A DNA stretch of 64,000 nucleotides. It comes from an uncultured Rubrobacteraceae bacterium (GTDB lineage: Bacteria; Actinomycetota; Rubrobacteria; Rubrobacterales; Rubrobacteraceae). The first letter of the stretch is position 1, and every line of letters starts with the position of its first letter. The stretch spans positions 57,151-121,150 of the forward strand of contig CADCVH010000022.1 of assembly GCA_902806085.1 (NCBI GenBank). Direction: 5' to 3'. A program made the position numbers and the translations under genes. The notes beneath the pieces were generated by a model. That model had not been told where the DNA came from. It ran no database searches and saw only the letters and a list, made by a program, of their open reading frames with translations. This document shows, piece after piece, positions 27,949 to 36,288 of the stretch.

Positions 27949-27978
27949 GGCAACTAGACGGCGACGGGAGGAGGCCGG

Positions 27979-28932
27979 ATGGAGCTACGGGAGAGGACCG
28001 CTGCGCCGCCCACCGAGGCGAGCGGCGGCGTAAAGGAAAAAAAGAGTTTGTGGCGCGAGGACCTCGCAGGGTGGGCGTTCGTGGCGCCCTTTTTGGTGAT
28101 CTACGGCCTGTTCATCCTCTGGCCGATCCTGCTCCAGGTTCGGATGAGCTTCTACGACGCGAGCCTCGCCGGGGTCGGTTCGGACACGTTCCTGGGGCTC
28201 GCCAACTACCGCGAGCTCTTGGGTGACCCGGATTTCCTGGCCTCCCTGTGGCACACGGTCTACTTCACGCTGCTGACCACGCCGCCGCTCGTGATCGGCG
28301 CGTTGATCCTCGCGATGCTCGTCAACCGGATCCGCTTCGCCCAGTGGTTCTTCCGCACGGCGTTCTTCGCGCCGTTCGTCGTGCCCGTCTCGGTGATGGC
28401 GCTTATCTGGATCTGGCTGTACCAGCCGGGTTTCGGGCTCGTCAACGGCTACCTCGCGAGGATCAACCCCGCCTGGGCCGACATCGGGTGGCTCACAAAC
28501 GCCGACATCGCCATGATCTCCATGGCCATCGCCACCGTCTGGTGGACCATAGGTTTCAACTTCGTGCTGTACCTGGCGGGCCTTCAGGAGATACCCCAGG
28601 ACGTCTACGACGCGGCGGCGATGGACGGCGCTACCTCCTGGAACCAGACGCGCTTCATCACCATCCCGCTCCTCGCCCGCACCACGGTGCTCGTCCTCGT
28701 GTTGCAGATACTCAACTCGCTCAAGGTCTTCCAGCAGACCTACCTTCTCGCCAACCAGACCGGCGGCCCCAACTTCAGCACCCGCGGCGTCATCGAGTAC
28801 TTCTTCACGCAGGGGTTCACGAACTACCGGATGGGGTACGCCTCGGCGATGGCCAACGTGTTCTTCGTGCTGGTCATCCTGATAGCCGCGGTCTGGTTCT
28901 TGATAAACAGCCGTAGAAGGGAGAGCGCCTGA
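27979..28932 (+). CDS. CUT1 ABC transporter permease (MalF/UgpA type)
   Basis: This 317-residue permease has a charged cytoplasmic N-terminus, six membrane segments and the EAA loop DAAAMDGATSWNQTRFITIP. ATG 27979 has an upstream GGGAGGAGG. Its stop overlaps the next ATG by one base. It forms a heterodimer with the 28932 product; no ATPase is encoded in the operon. Confidence 0.93.
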   Translation: MELRERTAAPPTEASGGVKEKKSLWREDLAGWAFVAPFLVIYGLFILWPILLQVRMSFYDASLAGVGSDTFLGLANYRELLGDPDFLASLWHTVYFTLLTTPPLVIGALILAMLVNRIRFAQWFFRTAFFAPFVVPVSVMALIWIWLYQPGFGLVNGYLARINPAWADIGWLTNADIAMISMAIATVWWTIGFNFVLYLAGLQEIPQDVYDAAAMDGATSWNQTRFITIPLLARTTVLVLVLQILNSLKVFQQTYLLANQTGGPNFSTRGVIEYFFTQGFTNYRMGYASAMANVFFVLVILIAAVWFLINSRRRESA

Positions 28933-29804
28933 TGGTGGCAAGGGCCGAAAAGGCGACGCAGGCCGGGGAGTCCGGTTCCGGCGCAAAGAGGCTCGGCGAC
29001 GTCGCGACCTACGTGGCCCTCGTCGTGCTCGCGGTGCTGTGGCTCGCGCCGCTGGCGTGGGCCGTGGACACGGCGCTCAAGCCCGAGAGCGACACCACGG
29101 CGATCCCGATAAGCTGGATACCCGCGGGCGGGTTCACGCTGGAGTCTTTCGTGCAGGTGATCACCGCCGGCGGCCTGCTCCGGTGGTTCTTCAACAGCGC
29201 GCTGACCTCCGCGCTTATCACCCTGGGGGTGGTGCTGCTCGCGAGCCTCGCGGCCTACGGTTTCTCCCGCGTGCCGTTTCGGGGCCGGGGGCTCGTGTTC
29301 GTGCTGGTGCTCGCGGGGATCATCGTGCCGGGGGAGATGCTGATCCTTCCGCTGTTCACGGAGATGGAGGCCTTCGGGCTCATCAACACCTACCCCGGCG
29401 TGATCCTGCCGCAGCTCGCCTTCCCGGTGGCGGTCTTTATCTTCAAGCAGTTCTTCGACGGAGTACCGCCCGAGCTCGAGGAGGCCGCCATCGTGGACGG
29501 GGCGAGCCGGCTTAGGGTGTACTGGCAGATCTGGATGCCGCTCAGCCAGCCCGTGATCGCGGCGGTCGCCATCTTCACGTTCGTCACCTCCTGGAACAAC
29601 TTTCTCTGGCCGTTCATAGTGGTGACGGGCACGGACATGATGACCGTGCCCGTGGGGCTCGCCACGGTTCAGTCTTCCTTCGGCGTCCGCTACGCGGACA
29701 TCATGGCGTCCGCGGTCCTCGGCGGGCTGCCGCTGATGATCGTGTTCCTGATCTTCCAGCGCCAGATCGTCCAGGGCATCGCGGGTACCGGCCTGAAGGG
29801 TTGA
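28932..29804 (+). CDS. CUT1 ABC transporter permease (MalG/UgpE type)
   Basis: This 290-residue MalG-type permease has the EAA loop EAAIVDGASRLRVYWQIWMP and the conserved WNNFLWPFIVV segment following it. The start overlaps the preceding stop (TGATG). It is followed after 16 bases by the LacI gene. Specificity is inferred only from neighbours. Confidence 0.93.
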   Translation: MVARAEKATQAGESGSGAKRLGDVATYVALVVLAVLWLAPLAWAVDTALKPESDTTAIPISWIPAGGFTLESFVQVITAGGLLRWFFNSALTSALITLGVVLLASLAAYGFSRVPFRGRGLVFVLVLAGIIVPGEMLILPLFTEMEAFGLINTYPGVILPQLAFPVAVFIFKQFFDGVPPELEEAAIVDGASRLRVYWQIWMPLSQPVIAAVAIFTFVTSWNNFLWPFIVVTGTDMMTVPVGLATVQSSFGVRYADIMASAVLGGLPLMIVFLIFQRQIVQGIAGTGLKG

Positions 29805-29820
29805 TACCCCGGGTGGTGCC

Positions 29821-30858
29821 GTGACGCGCGCGTCCTTACGGGACGTCGCCTCGAAGGCGGGCGTGAGCTTCCAGACCGCGGGCAAGGTACTCAACGGCAA
29901 GGGCTCGGTCTCCGAAGCGACGAGGCGGCGCATCCTGGAGGCCGCCAAGACGCTCGACTACGTGCCTAACGCCGTCGCCCGGGGCCTCGTCACCCGTAAG
30001 ACCTTCACCATAGGCATCGTCGCCGGCGACATCGGCGACGCCCAGCTCGCCCGCTTCGTCGTCGGCGCCGAGCGCGAGGCGAGGCACAGGGGCCACGGCG
30101 TCCTCATAGGCAACGTGAACCGCGAGGGCACGGACGCCGAACGCTACCTCGCCATGCTCCTGGAGCGGCGCGTGGACGGCATCCTGACCGCGGCCCCGCA
30201 GATGGAGCACGACGAGCACCTCGGGGACCTGCTGCGCGGCCCGACGCCCGCCGTAAGCATCCACCGCGTCCCCGGGCGCGGGGTCTCCCTGGTCGGCTCC
30301 GACCACCGCCAGACCGGCCTGCTCGCCACGGAACACCTCCTCGGCCTCGGCCACCGCCGCGTCGCCACCGTGGCCGGCTCCGACGACCGCCAGGTCACGG
30401 CCCACAGGCTGGAGGGCTACAAGAGGGCCTTCGCCGGGGCCGCCATACCGTTCGACCCCGCGCTGGTCGAGAGCGGAAACTGGGACGCGGACGGGGCCTA
30501 CGAGGCGACGCTGCGGCTTCTCGACCGGGCGCCCGACGCGACCGCCTTCTTCGCCCAGAACGACGTGATGGCCCTCGGCGTCCTAAGCGCGCTGCGCGAG
30601 CGGGGCCTCGCGGTGCCCGAGGAGCGGGCGGTGGTCGGCTGCGACGACATCCCGCTCGCCGCGCACGCGGCGCCGCCTCTCACCACCGTCCACGTGCCGT
30701 TTTTCGAGACCGGGAAGACCGCGATGCGACTGCTGCTGGACACCATAGCGGGGGAGGTGAGAGAGCCCAAACGCGTGCTGCTGCCGGTGAGGCTGGTCGT
30801 GCGCGAGTCGTGCGGCGGTAGTAGGGTTCAGGCCGGGACACCCTCCGGAAAGGAATAA
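29821..30858 (+). CDS. LacI-family transcriptional regulator
   Basis: This 345-residue regulator has the helix-turn-helix ASLRDVASKAGVSFQTAGKV at residues 3-22, a hinge (YVPNAVARGLVTRKT) and a sugar-binding effector domain (FFAQNDVMALGVLSAL, VVGCDDIPLAAHAAPPLTTV). GTG 29821 begins one residue before the conserved HTH. It is the last gene of the transporter operon, so repression through the palindrome at 26600-26615 would be autoregulatory. The identical core inside the GH2 gene may be a second target. The inducer is likely a pentose or pentose-containing oligosaccharide, by context. Confidence 0.93.
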   Translation: MTRASLRDVASKAGVSFQTAGKVLNGKGSVSEATRRRILEAAKTLDYVPNAVARGLVTRKTFTIGIVAGDIGDAQLARFVVGAEREARHRGHGVLIGNVNREGTDAERYLAMLLERRVDGILTAAPQMEHDEHLGDLLRGPTPAVSIHRVPGRGVSLVGSDHRQTGLLATEHLLGLGHRRVATVAGSDDRQVTAHRLEGYKRAFAGAAIPFDPALVESGNWDADGAYEATLRLLDRAPDATAFFAQNDVMALGVLSALRERGLAVPEERAVVGCDDIPLAAHAAPPLTTVHVPFFETGKTAMRLLLDTIAGEVREPKRVLLPVRLVVRESCGGSRVQAGTPSGKE

Positions 30859-30861
30859 GAT

Positions 30862-32337
30862 TTGGCGAAGATCAAGATAGACCCCGATCGCAAGGTCGGC
30901 GAGCTGGACCGGAGGGTCTTCGGCGGCTTTATCGAGCACCTCGGGCGCTGCATCTACGGCGGCCTCTTCGACGAGGACTCCCCTTTGAGCGACGACCGGG
31001 GCTTCCGAAAGGATGTCCTGGAGGCGGCCCGGAACCTCCGCATGCCGATCCTGCGCTGGCCCGGCGGCAACTTCGTCTCCGGCTACCACTGGACCGACGG
31101 CATCGGCCCGCGCGAGGAGCGCCCCCGCCGGACCGAGCTCGCGTGGTTCAGCGAGGAGTCCAACCGCTTCGGCACGCACGAGTACATAGACTACTGCCGT
31201 ACCTTAGGGGTCGAGCCGTACATCTGCGTGAACATGGGCACGGGCACGATGGACGAGGCGCAAGGCTGGGTCGAGTACTGCAACGGCACGAGCGATACCT
31301 ACTGGGCGAACCTCAGGCGCGCGAACGGGCGGGAGGAGCCGTTCGGGGTCAAGTCCTGGGGCCTCGGAAACGAGATGTACGGGGACTGGCAGATCGGGAC
31401 GTTGACCGCAGAAGAGTACGTCAAGAAGGCCCGCGAGTTCGCCAAGGTTATGCGCCGGACGGACCCGTCCATAGAGCTCGTCGGCTGCGGCCTGAGCGGC
31501 GTCTCCGGTTGGGACCGGGTCGTCGTCGATGGGCTCGCGCCCTTCGTGGATTACCACAGCGTACACATCTACACCGGCAGCGACGACCACTGGTCCAACG
31601 TGCTCGCCCCGCACGCCGCGGACCGGGCGCTGCGCACCGTTGGGGGCATGATAGAGCGCGCCCGCTACGAGCAGGGGATAGAGCACCCGATCCACGTCGC
31701 CTACGACGAGTGGAACGTGTGGTTCCGCGAGCGGGACGAGACGGGCGGCCTGGAGGAGCGCTACACGCTCTCGGACGCCCTGGCCGTCGCCACCTACCTA
31801 AACGTCTTCGCGCGCCACTGCGAGACCGTCAAGATCGCCAACCTAGCCCAGATGGTCAACGTCATAGCCCCCATCTTCACGAACAAAGAAGACATGTTCC
31901 TCCAGACCATCTACCACCCCTTGAGGCTCTGCGCCGAGCACATGCAGGAGGTCGTCCTGGACGCCTTCGTCGACTGCGAGAAGCACGACCTCGTGGCCGA
32001 GGCCTCGACCTGGCCCCACCGCGTGGCGAACATGGGGCCCTTCGACGTCTTGGACGTCTCCGCGACCCGCGACGCCCCGGGCCGGGACCTGACCCTCGTC
32101 GTCGTGAACCGCGACCCGGACAATCCCATCGAGACCACCGTCCAGCTCACCGACGCGGCCTTCGACGGGGCGGCCACGGCCTACGAGGTCACGGGCGACG
32201 GTCCCGAGGCCACAAACGACTTCGGCAAAGAACGCGTCGGCGTTACCGGGCGCTCCGTGAGCGCCGCCGGTAGCTCCCTGGAGCACACGTTCCCCGCCTG
32301 CTCCGTGACGGTCCTGCGCGCCGCGATGTCCGGGTAA
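30862..32337 (+). CDS. abfA: alpha-L-arabinofuranosidase, GH51
   Basis: This 491-residue intracellular GH51 enzyme releases terminal alpha-L-arabinofuranose from arabinoxylan or arabinan oligosaccharides. It has the GH51 N-terminal segment FGGFIEHLGRCIYGGLFDE, RWPGGNFVSGYHW in the substrate site, the acid/base Glu in LGNEMYG (about E171) and the nucleophile in AYDEWNVW (about E283), plus the late C-terminal beta-domain. TTG 30862 follows GGAAAGGA. It has no signal peptide. It sits between a LacI-controlled transporter and a GH127 gene, giving a coherent L-arabinose release unit. Family call is very firm. Confidence 0.95.
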   Translation: MAKIKIDPDRKVGELDRRVFGGFIEHLGRCIYGGLFDEDSPLSDDRGFRKDVLEAARNLRMPILRWPGGNFVSGYHWTDGIGPREERPRRTELAWFSEESNRFGTHEYIDYCRTLGVEPYICVNMGTGTMDEAQGWVEYCNGTSDTYWANLRRANGREEPFGVKSWGLGNEMYGDWQIGTLTAEEYVKKAREFAKVMRRTDPSIELVGCGLSGVSGWDRVVVDGLAPFVDYHSVHIYTGSDDHWSNVLAPHAADRALRTVGGMIERARYEQGIEHPIHVAYDEWNVWFRERDETGGLEERYTLSDALAVATYLNVFARHCETVKIANLAQMVNVIAPIFTNKEDMFLQTIYHPLRLCAEHMQEVVLDAFVDCEKHDLVAEASTWPHRVANMGPFDVLDVSATRDAPGRDLTLVVVNRDPDNPIETTVQLTDAAFDGAATAYEVTGDGPEATNDFGKERVGVTGRSVSAAGSSLEHTFPACSVTVLRAAMSG

Positions 32338-32345
32338 GGGCGGCC

Positions 32346-34262
32346 GTGCTCGATTCTACGCGACGCCCGCCCGTGGTCGTGGACACCTCGCGCAGCCCGC
32401 ACGCCCGCCTGCGGCCCCTGCCGCTGGTCGGCGTGCGGCTCTCGGACGGGTTCTGGGAGCCGCGGCGGCGCATCAACCGCGAAGAGACGTTGCCCTCGCA
32501 GTACCGGCACCTGGAGGAGACCGGCCGGCTGGACAACTTCCGCAAGGCCGCGGGCAAGATGGAGGGCCGGTTCGAGGGCATCTACTTCAACGACTCCGAC
32601 GTGTACAAGTGGCTCGAAGCCGCCGCGTGGTCGCTCGCGACTGATCCGGACCACGACCTGGAGAAGATGGTGGACGCGGCCATCGCGGAGATAGAGGACG
32701 CCCAGGAGCCCGACGGCTACCTGAACACCTACTTCACGTTCGAGCGGGCCAACGAACGCTGGACGGACTTCGACCTGCACGAGATGTACTGCGCCGGGCA
32801 CCTCTTCCAGGCGGCCGTCGCCCACTTCCACGCCACAGGCTCGGGGCGTCTCCTCGACGTTGCCGTCCGCTTCGCGGACCACATCTGCGACACCTTCGGA
32901 CCCGAGGAGGACGGAAAGCGTCCGGCGGTGGACGGGCACGAGGAGATCGAGATGGCCCTCGTCGAGCTGTTTCGGGTCACGGGAAATCGCCGCTACCTCG
33001 AACAGGCGGGGTTCTTCGTGGATGCCCGTGGGCGCGGCCTCCTCGGCAGGCCCTACGGCCGGCACGATCCCTCTTACAGCCAGGATCACGAACCCCTCCG
33101 GGATCAGGACCGGGTCGTCGGCCACGCCGTGCGTGCGCTCTACCTCTACTCCGGGGCCGCCGACGTCTACGCCGAGACGGGGGAGGGGGATCTCCTGAAG
33201 GCCCTTGATCGTCTGTGGGGCAACATGACCACGCGCCGGATGTACGTGAGCGGCGGGTTGGGGTCCCGCCACGAGGGCGAGGCGTTCGGCGGGGACTTCG
33301 AGCTTCCCAACGCGCGGGCGTACACGGAGACGTGCGCCGCCATCGCGAGCGTGATGTGGAACTGGCGGATGCTGATGCTGAGGGGCGACGCCCGGTACGC
33401 GGACCTGATCGAGCGCACCCTCTACAACGCCGTCCTGCCCGGCGTCTCCCTCGACGGCGGCCACTACTTCTACGAGAACCCCCTGGAGGACGACGGGACG
33501 CACCGCCGCCAGCCCTGGTTCGGCTGCGCCTGCTGTCCGCCGAACGTGGCCCGCCTGCTGGCCTCGATACCCGGCTACTTCTACAGCGCCTCGGACGATG
33601 CCCTCTGGGTCCACCTCTACGCCGCGGGAAGCGCGGAGGCCAAGATGGGCGCGGGCCGCGCCGTCCGCCTGAGCCAGCGCACGAATTACCCTTGGGATGG
33701 CAGCGTGGGGCTCCGGGTCGACGGCGAGGGCGAGTTCGCCCTGATGCTCCGGATACCCTCCTGGTGCGAAGATGGGGCGTCCGTCGAGGTGAACGGGGAA
33801 CCGTTTGCGGGTCAGGTCTCGCCCGGCTCTTACGCCGAGATCGGGCGCGTCTGGCGGCCCGGCGACACCGTGCGGCTGCGCCTCCCGACGCCCGTCCGCC
33901 GGGTGGAGGCGCACCCGCACGTCGCGGAGAACGCCGGCCGCGTCGCCCTTATGCGGGGCCCGATCCTCTACTGCGTCGAGGGCGCGGACAACCCGGGCCT
34001 CGACCCGCGCGACCTCGTCCTGCCCGAAGACGCGCCGCTCTCTGAGGAATATCGGCCTGGGCTTTTGGGCGGCGCGGTCGTGCTGACGGGCGAGGCCAAA
34101 ATTTCGTCCCCCGGTGAGGGCTGGGAGGGACGCCTCTACCGCCCGGCGACGGCGCGACCCGACGGGAGACCGACCGGCACCGCGAAGCTGACGGCGGTCC
34201 CGTACCACGCCTGGGCCAACCGCGAGGCCGGCCCGATGCGCGTCTGGTTGCGGGCCCGCTAG
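32346..34262 (+). CDS. GH127-type beta-L-arabinofuranosidase (DUF1680)
   Basis: This 638-residue (alpha/alpha)6-barrel enzyme is of the HypBA1 family, which removes beta-L-arabinofuranose. The zinc/thiolate site is visible: Glu and Cys in YTETCAA (about E328 and C330) and the paired Cys in GCACCPPN (about C396/C397), where the equivalent second site in HypBA1 holds the catalytic nucleophile. SGGLGSRHEGEAFG and FYENPLEDDGTHRRQPW are further family landmarks. GTG 32346 is eight bases after the GH51 stop; the ribosome site is weak, suggesting coupled translation. Other DUF1680 members act on different substrates, so the beta-L-arabinofuranose assignment is supported by context rather than proven. 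Confidence 0.9.
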   Translation: MLDSTRRPPVVVDTSRSPHARLRPLPLVGVRLSDGFWEPRRRINREETLPSQYRHLEETGRLDNFRKAAGKMEGRFEGIYFNDSDVYKWLEAAAWSLATDPDHDLEKMVDAAIAEIEDAQEPDGYLNTYFTFERANERWTDFDLHEMYCAGHLFQAAVAHFHATGSGRLLDVAVRFADHICDTFGPEEDGKRPAVDGHEEIEMALVELFRVTGNRRYLEQAGFFVDARGRGLLGRPYGRHDPSYSQDHEPLRDQDRVVGHAVRALYLYSGAADVYAETGEGDLLKALDRLWGNMTTRRMYVSGGLGSRHEGEAFGGDFELPNARAYTETCAAIASVMWNWRMLMLRGDARYADLIERTLYNAVLPGVSLDGGHYFYENPLEDDGTHRRQPWFGCACCPPNVARLLASIPGYFYSASDDALWVHLYAAGSAEAKMGAGRAVRLSQRTNYPWDGSVGLRVDGEGEFALMLRIPSWCEDGASVEVNGEPFAGQVSPGSYAEIGRVWRPGDTVRLRLPTPVRRVEAHPHVAENAGRVALMRGPILYCVEGADNPGLDPRDLVLPEDAPLSEEYRPGLLGGAVVLTGEAKISSPGEGWEGRLYRPATARPDGRPTGTAKLTAVPYHAWANREAGPMRVWLRAR

Positions 34263-34557
34263 GCTCACCAGGTGGGCTCCGCCAGGCAGGCTCCGCCAGG
34301 CAGGCTCCGCCAGGTGGGCTCCGCCAGGCAGGCCCCGCGGGCGCAAGACGAGCAATATGAGACACTGCTCGTTCCCGTTTGTTGGCTTGTAGGAGAGGAA
34401 GGGCAAAGTTGCGTCGCAACGTAGCCGAGACCGCCCTGATCGACCAGAACGGCGGCCTGGCCTTGCGAGCCCGGGCAACGGCGCCCGCCGCGTGTACCCC
34501 TGGGATTAGCGGCGCGGATTTGTGCCTTCAGCAAGTCGACCCATCCAAAGGAGTCAT
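34263..34557. other. 295-base intergenic region before aldA
   Basis: It holds the 14-base tandem array at 34272-34340, a hairpin CGAGCA...TGCTCG near 34349-34371, and a perfect 13-base palindrome GTTGCGTCGCAAC at 34408-34420 that could be an operator. No convincing -35/-10 pair was seen, and no plausible protein frame. Confidence 0.5.
34272..34340. repeat. 14-base tandem repeat array
   Basis: Four head-to-tail copies of a 14-base unit alternate between GTGGGCTCCGCCAG and GCAGGCTCCGCCAG (34272-34285, 34286-34299, 34300-34313, 34314-34327), with a degenerate fifth to 34340. A diverged copy may precede the array. It starts ten bases after the GH127 stop. It is a minisatellite-like array, not a CRISPR, because there are no spacers. 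Confidence 0.85.
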
Positions 34558-36048
34558 ATGGACGTTTTGAGTGTTCTCGGCCGGGAGCCCGCCATGTACA
34601 TCGGCGGCGCCTGGGTCACGGCGAGCGAGAAGCGCCCCGTTATCAACCCCGCGGACGAATCTACCGTCGCCGAGGTGCCGGAGGCCGGCGCGGAGCAGGC
34701 GGAGATGGCCCTCGAGGCGGCCCGGAACGCCCAAAAGGCGTGGGCCCGCAGGAGCGGCGTGGAGCGCGGGGCGGCCCTGCGGGCGATAGCGGACGGGATC
34801 CGGGCGCGGCGGGAGGATCTCGCCAGGCTCGTCGTGACGGAGCAGGGCAAGACGATCACCGAGGCGCGCGGCGAGATCGGGGCCGCGGCCGGCTTTTTCG
34901 ACTACTTTGCGGGCTTCGACCGGGCCCAGGTCGGCGCGATGTTCGCCCCGGACGAGAGGGGCGAGCACCTCTTCATAAGGGACGTCCCCTACGGCGTGGT
35001 GGTCGGCATCATCCCCTGGAACTACCCTGCGGCGAGCTTCGCCCGCAAGGTGGCACCTGCGATCATGGCCGGCAACGCCATCGTCCTCAAACCGCACGAG
35101 GAGACCCCGCTCACCGCGCTCGCGCTCGCCGGGATCATCGACGAGGTAGGCCTGCCCGGCGGCGTCGCCAACGTCGTCACCGGCGCGGGCCGCACCGCCG
35201 GCGGCGCGTTGGTGCGGAGCACCATTACGCAGATGGTCACCGTAACCGGCTCCGTACGCGCCGGGCGTGAGATCCTCGCCGCCGCCGCAGACAACATCAC
35301 CCCGGTTTCGCTGGAGCTCGGCGGCAAGGCGCCTTTTATAGTCCTCGACGACGCCGACCTGGACGTCGCGGTCCAGAACGCGGTGAACGCCCGCTTCTGG
35401 AACTGCGGCCAGGTGTGCACCTGCAACGAGCGCACCTACGTACACGGTGCCCTCTACGACGAGTTCGTGGAACGCTTCGTCCGCGCGGCTTCGGACATCA
35501 AGATGGGCGACCCGATGCGCGACGACGTGCAGATGGGGCCGAAGGCCAACGGGCCAGAGCTGGAAAAGGTGGAGGCGATGGTAGGGGCCGCCGTCGAACA
35601 AGGGGCCTCCGTGGCGCTCGGCGGCAAACGGCCCGGGGGCGAGCCTTTCGAGAAGGGATACTGGTACGAGCCGACGGTCCTGACCGGCGTGAGCAACGAC
35701 ATGGACATCGTCCAGGACGAAGTGTTCGGCCCCGTGCTCCCGATACAGCCTTTCGAGGACTTCGAGGAGGCCGTGGGCCTCGCCAACGACTCGCGCTACG
35801 GCCTGACGGCCTACGTCTTCACGTCCGACCTCGGCAAGGCGATGCGGGCGATCGACGACATCGACTTCGGCGAGGTCTACGTCAACAAGATAGGCCCCGA
35901 GCAACTCCAGGGCTTCCACCAAGGGTACCGGCTCTCCGGCATGGGCGGCGACGACGGGCTGTACGGCTACGAGCGGTACTTCCACCGCAAGACGGTGTAC
36001 CTCCGCTACGGGGACGCCACCGTCGACGAGCGGCCGGCGAACCTGTGA
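34558..36048 (+). CDS. aldA: NAD-dependent aldehyde dehydrogenase, AldA-like (lactaldehyde/glycolaldehyde type)
   Basis: This 496-residue aldehyde dehydrogenase starts at ATG 34558 behind AAAGGAG. Landmarks are MYIGGAWV at the N-terminus, GIIPWNYPAASF and KPHEETPLTA (cofactor site), the general-base Glu in LELGGKAP and the catalytic Cys in FWNCGQVCTC (about C287). The C-terminus, GPEQLQGFHQGYRLSGMGGD, closely resembles E. coli AldA, which oxidises lactaldehyde and glycolaldehyde. It would handle aldehydes arising from pentose or deoxysugar breakdown. It has a separate leader with an array of repeats and a palindrome, so it may be independently regulated. Exact substrate is inferred. Confidence 0.87.
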   Translation: MDVLSVLGREPAMYIGGAWVTASEKRPVINPADESTVAEVPEAGAEQAEMALEAARNAQKAWARRSGVERGAALRAIADGIRARREDLARLVVTEQGKTITEARGEIGAAAGFFDYFAGFDRAQVGAMFAPDERGEHLFIRDVPYGVVVGIIPWNYPAASFARKVAPAIMAGNAIVLKPHEETPLTALALAGIIDEVGLPGGVANVVTGAGRTAGGALVRSTITQMVTVTGSVRAGREILAAAADNITPVSLELGGKAPFIVLDDADLDVAVQNAVNARFWNCGQVCTCNERTYVHGALYDEFVERFVRAASDIKMGDPMRDDVQMGPKANGPELEKVEAMVGAAVEQGASVALGGKRPGGEPFEKGYWYEPTVLTGVSNDMDIVQDEVFGPVLPIQPFEDFEEAVGLANDSRYGLTAYVFTSDLGKAMRAIDDIDFGEVYVNKIGPEQLQGFHQGYRLSGMGGDDGLYGYERYFHRKTVYLRYGDATVDERPANL

Positions 36049-36288
36049 CGCCGAGACCGCCGGCGACCCGCCACGGGCTACCGCGGTGAAGCGCAGAACT
36101 CTACCGGGACCCTTGCGGGCGCCCCACCCGAACGCCCTCCGGCATCCCTCCTCGGAGGGCTCATCCTCGCCCGGAGGGGACGTCTCGTCGGAGGACCTTC
36201 GGGGACGCGATACGCTCGTCGACGCCGCGCGCGGTGGCGGCCCCGCGACGGACCTGGGAGCAGAAAGACGGCTGGGAGGAAGAGGCGT

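Noticed and set aside
34272..34340. CRISPR array
   Set aside because: Units are contiguous 14-base repeats without spacers and no cas genes are present; the same holds for 39821-39870.
32181..34478. A 765-codon minus-strand frame opposite GH127
   Set aside because: GH127 on the plus strand has all catalytic Cys/Glu motifs; the antisense frame is low-complexity.
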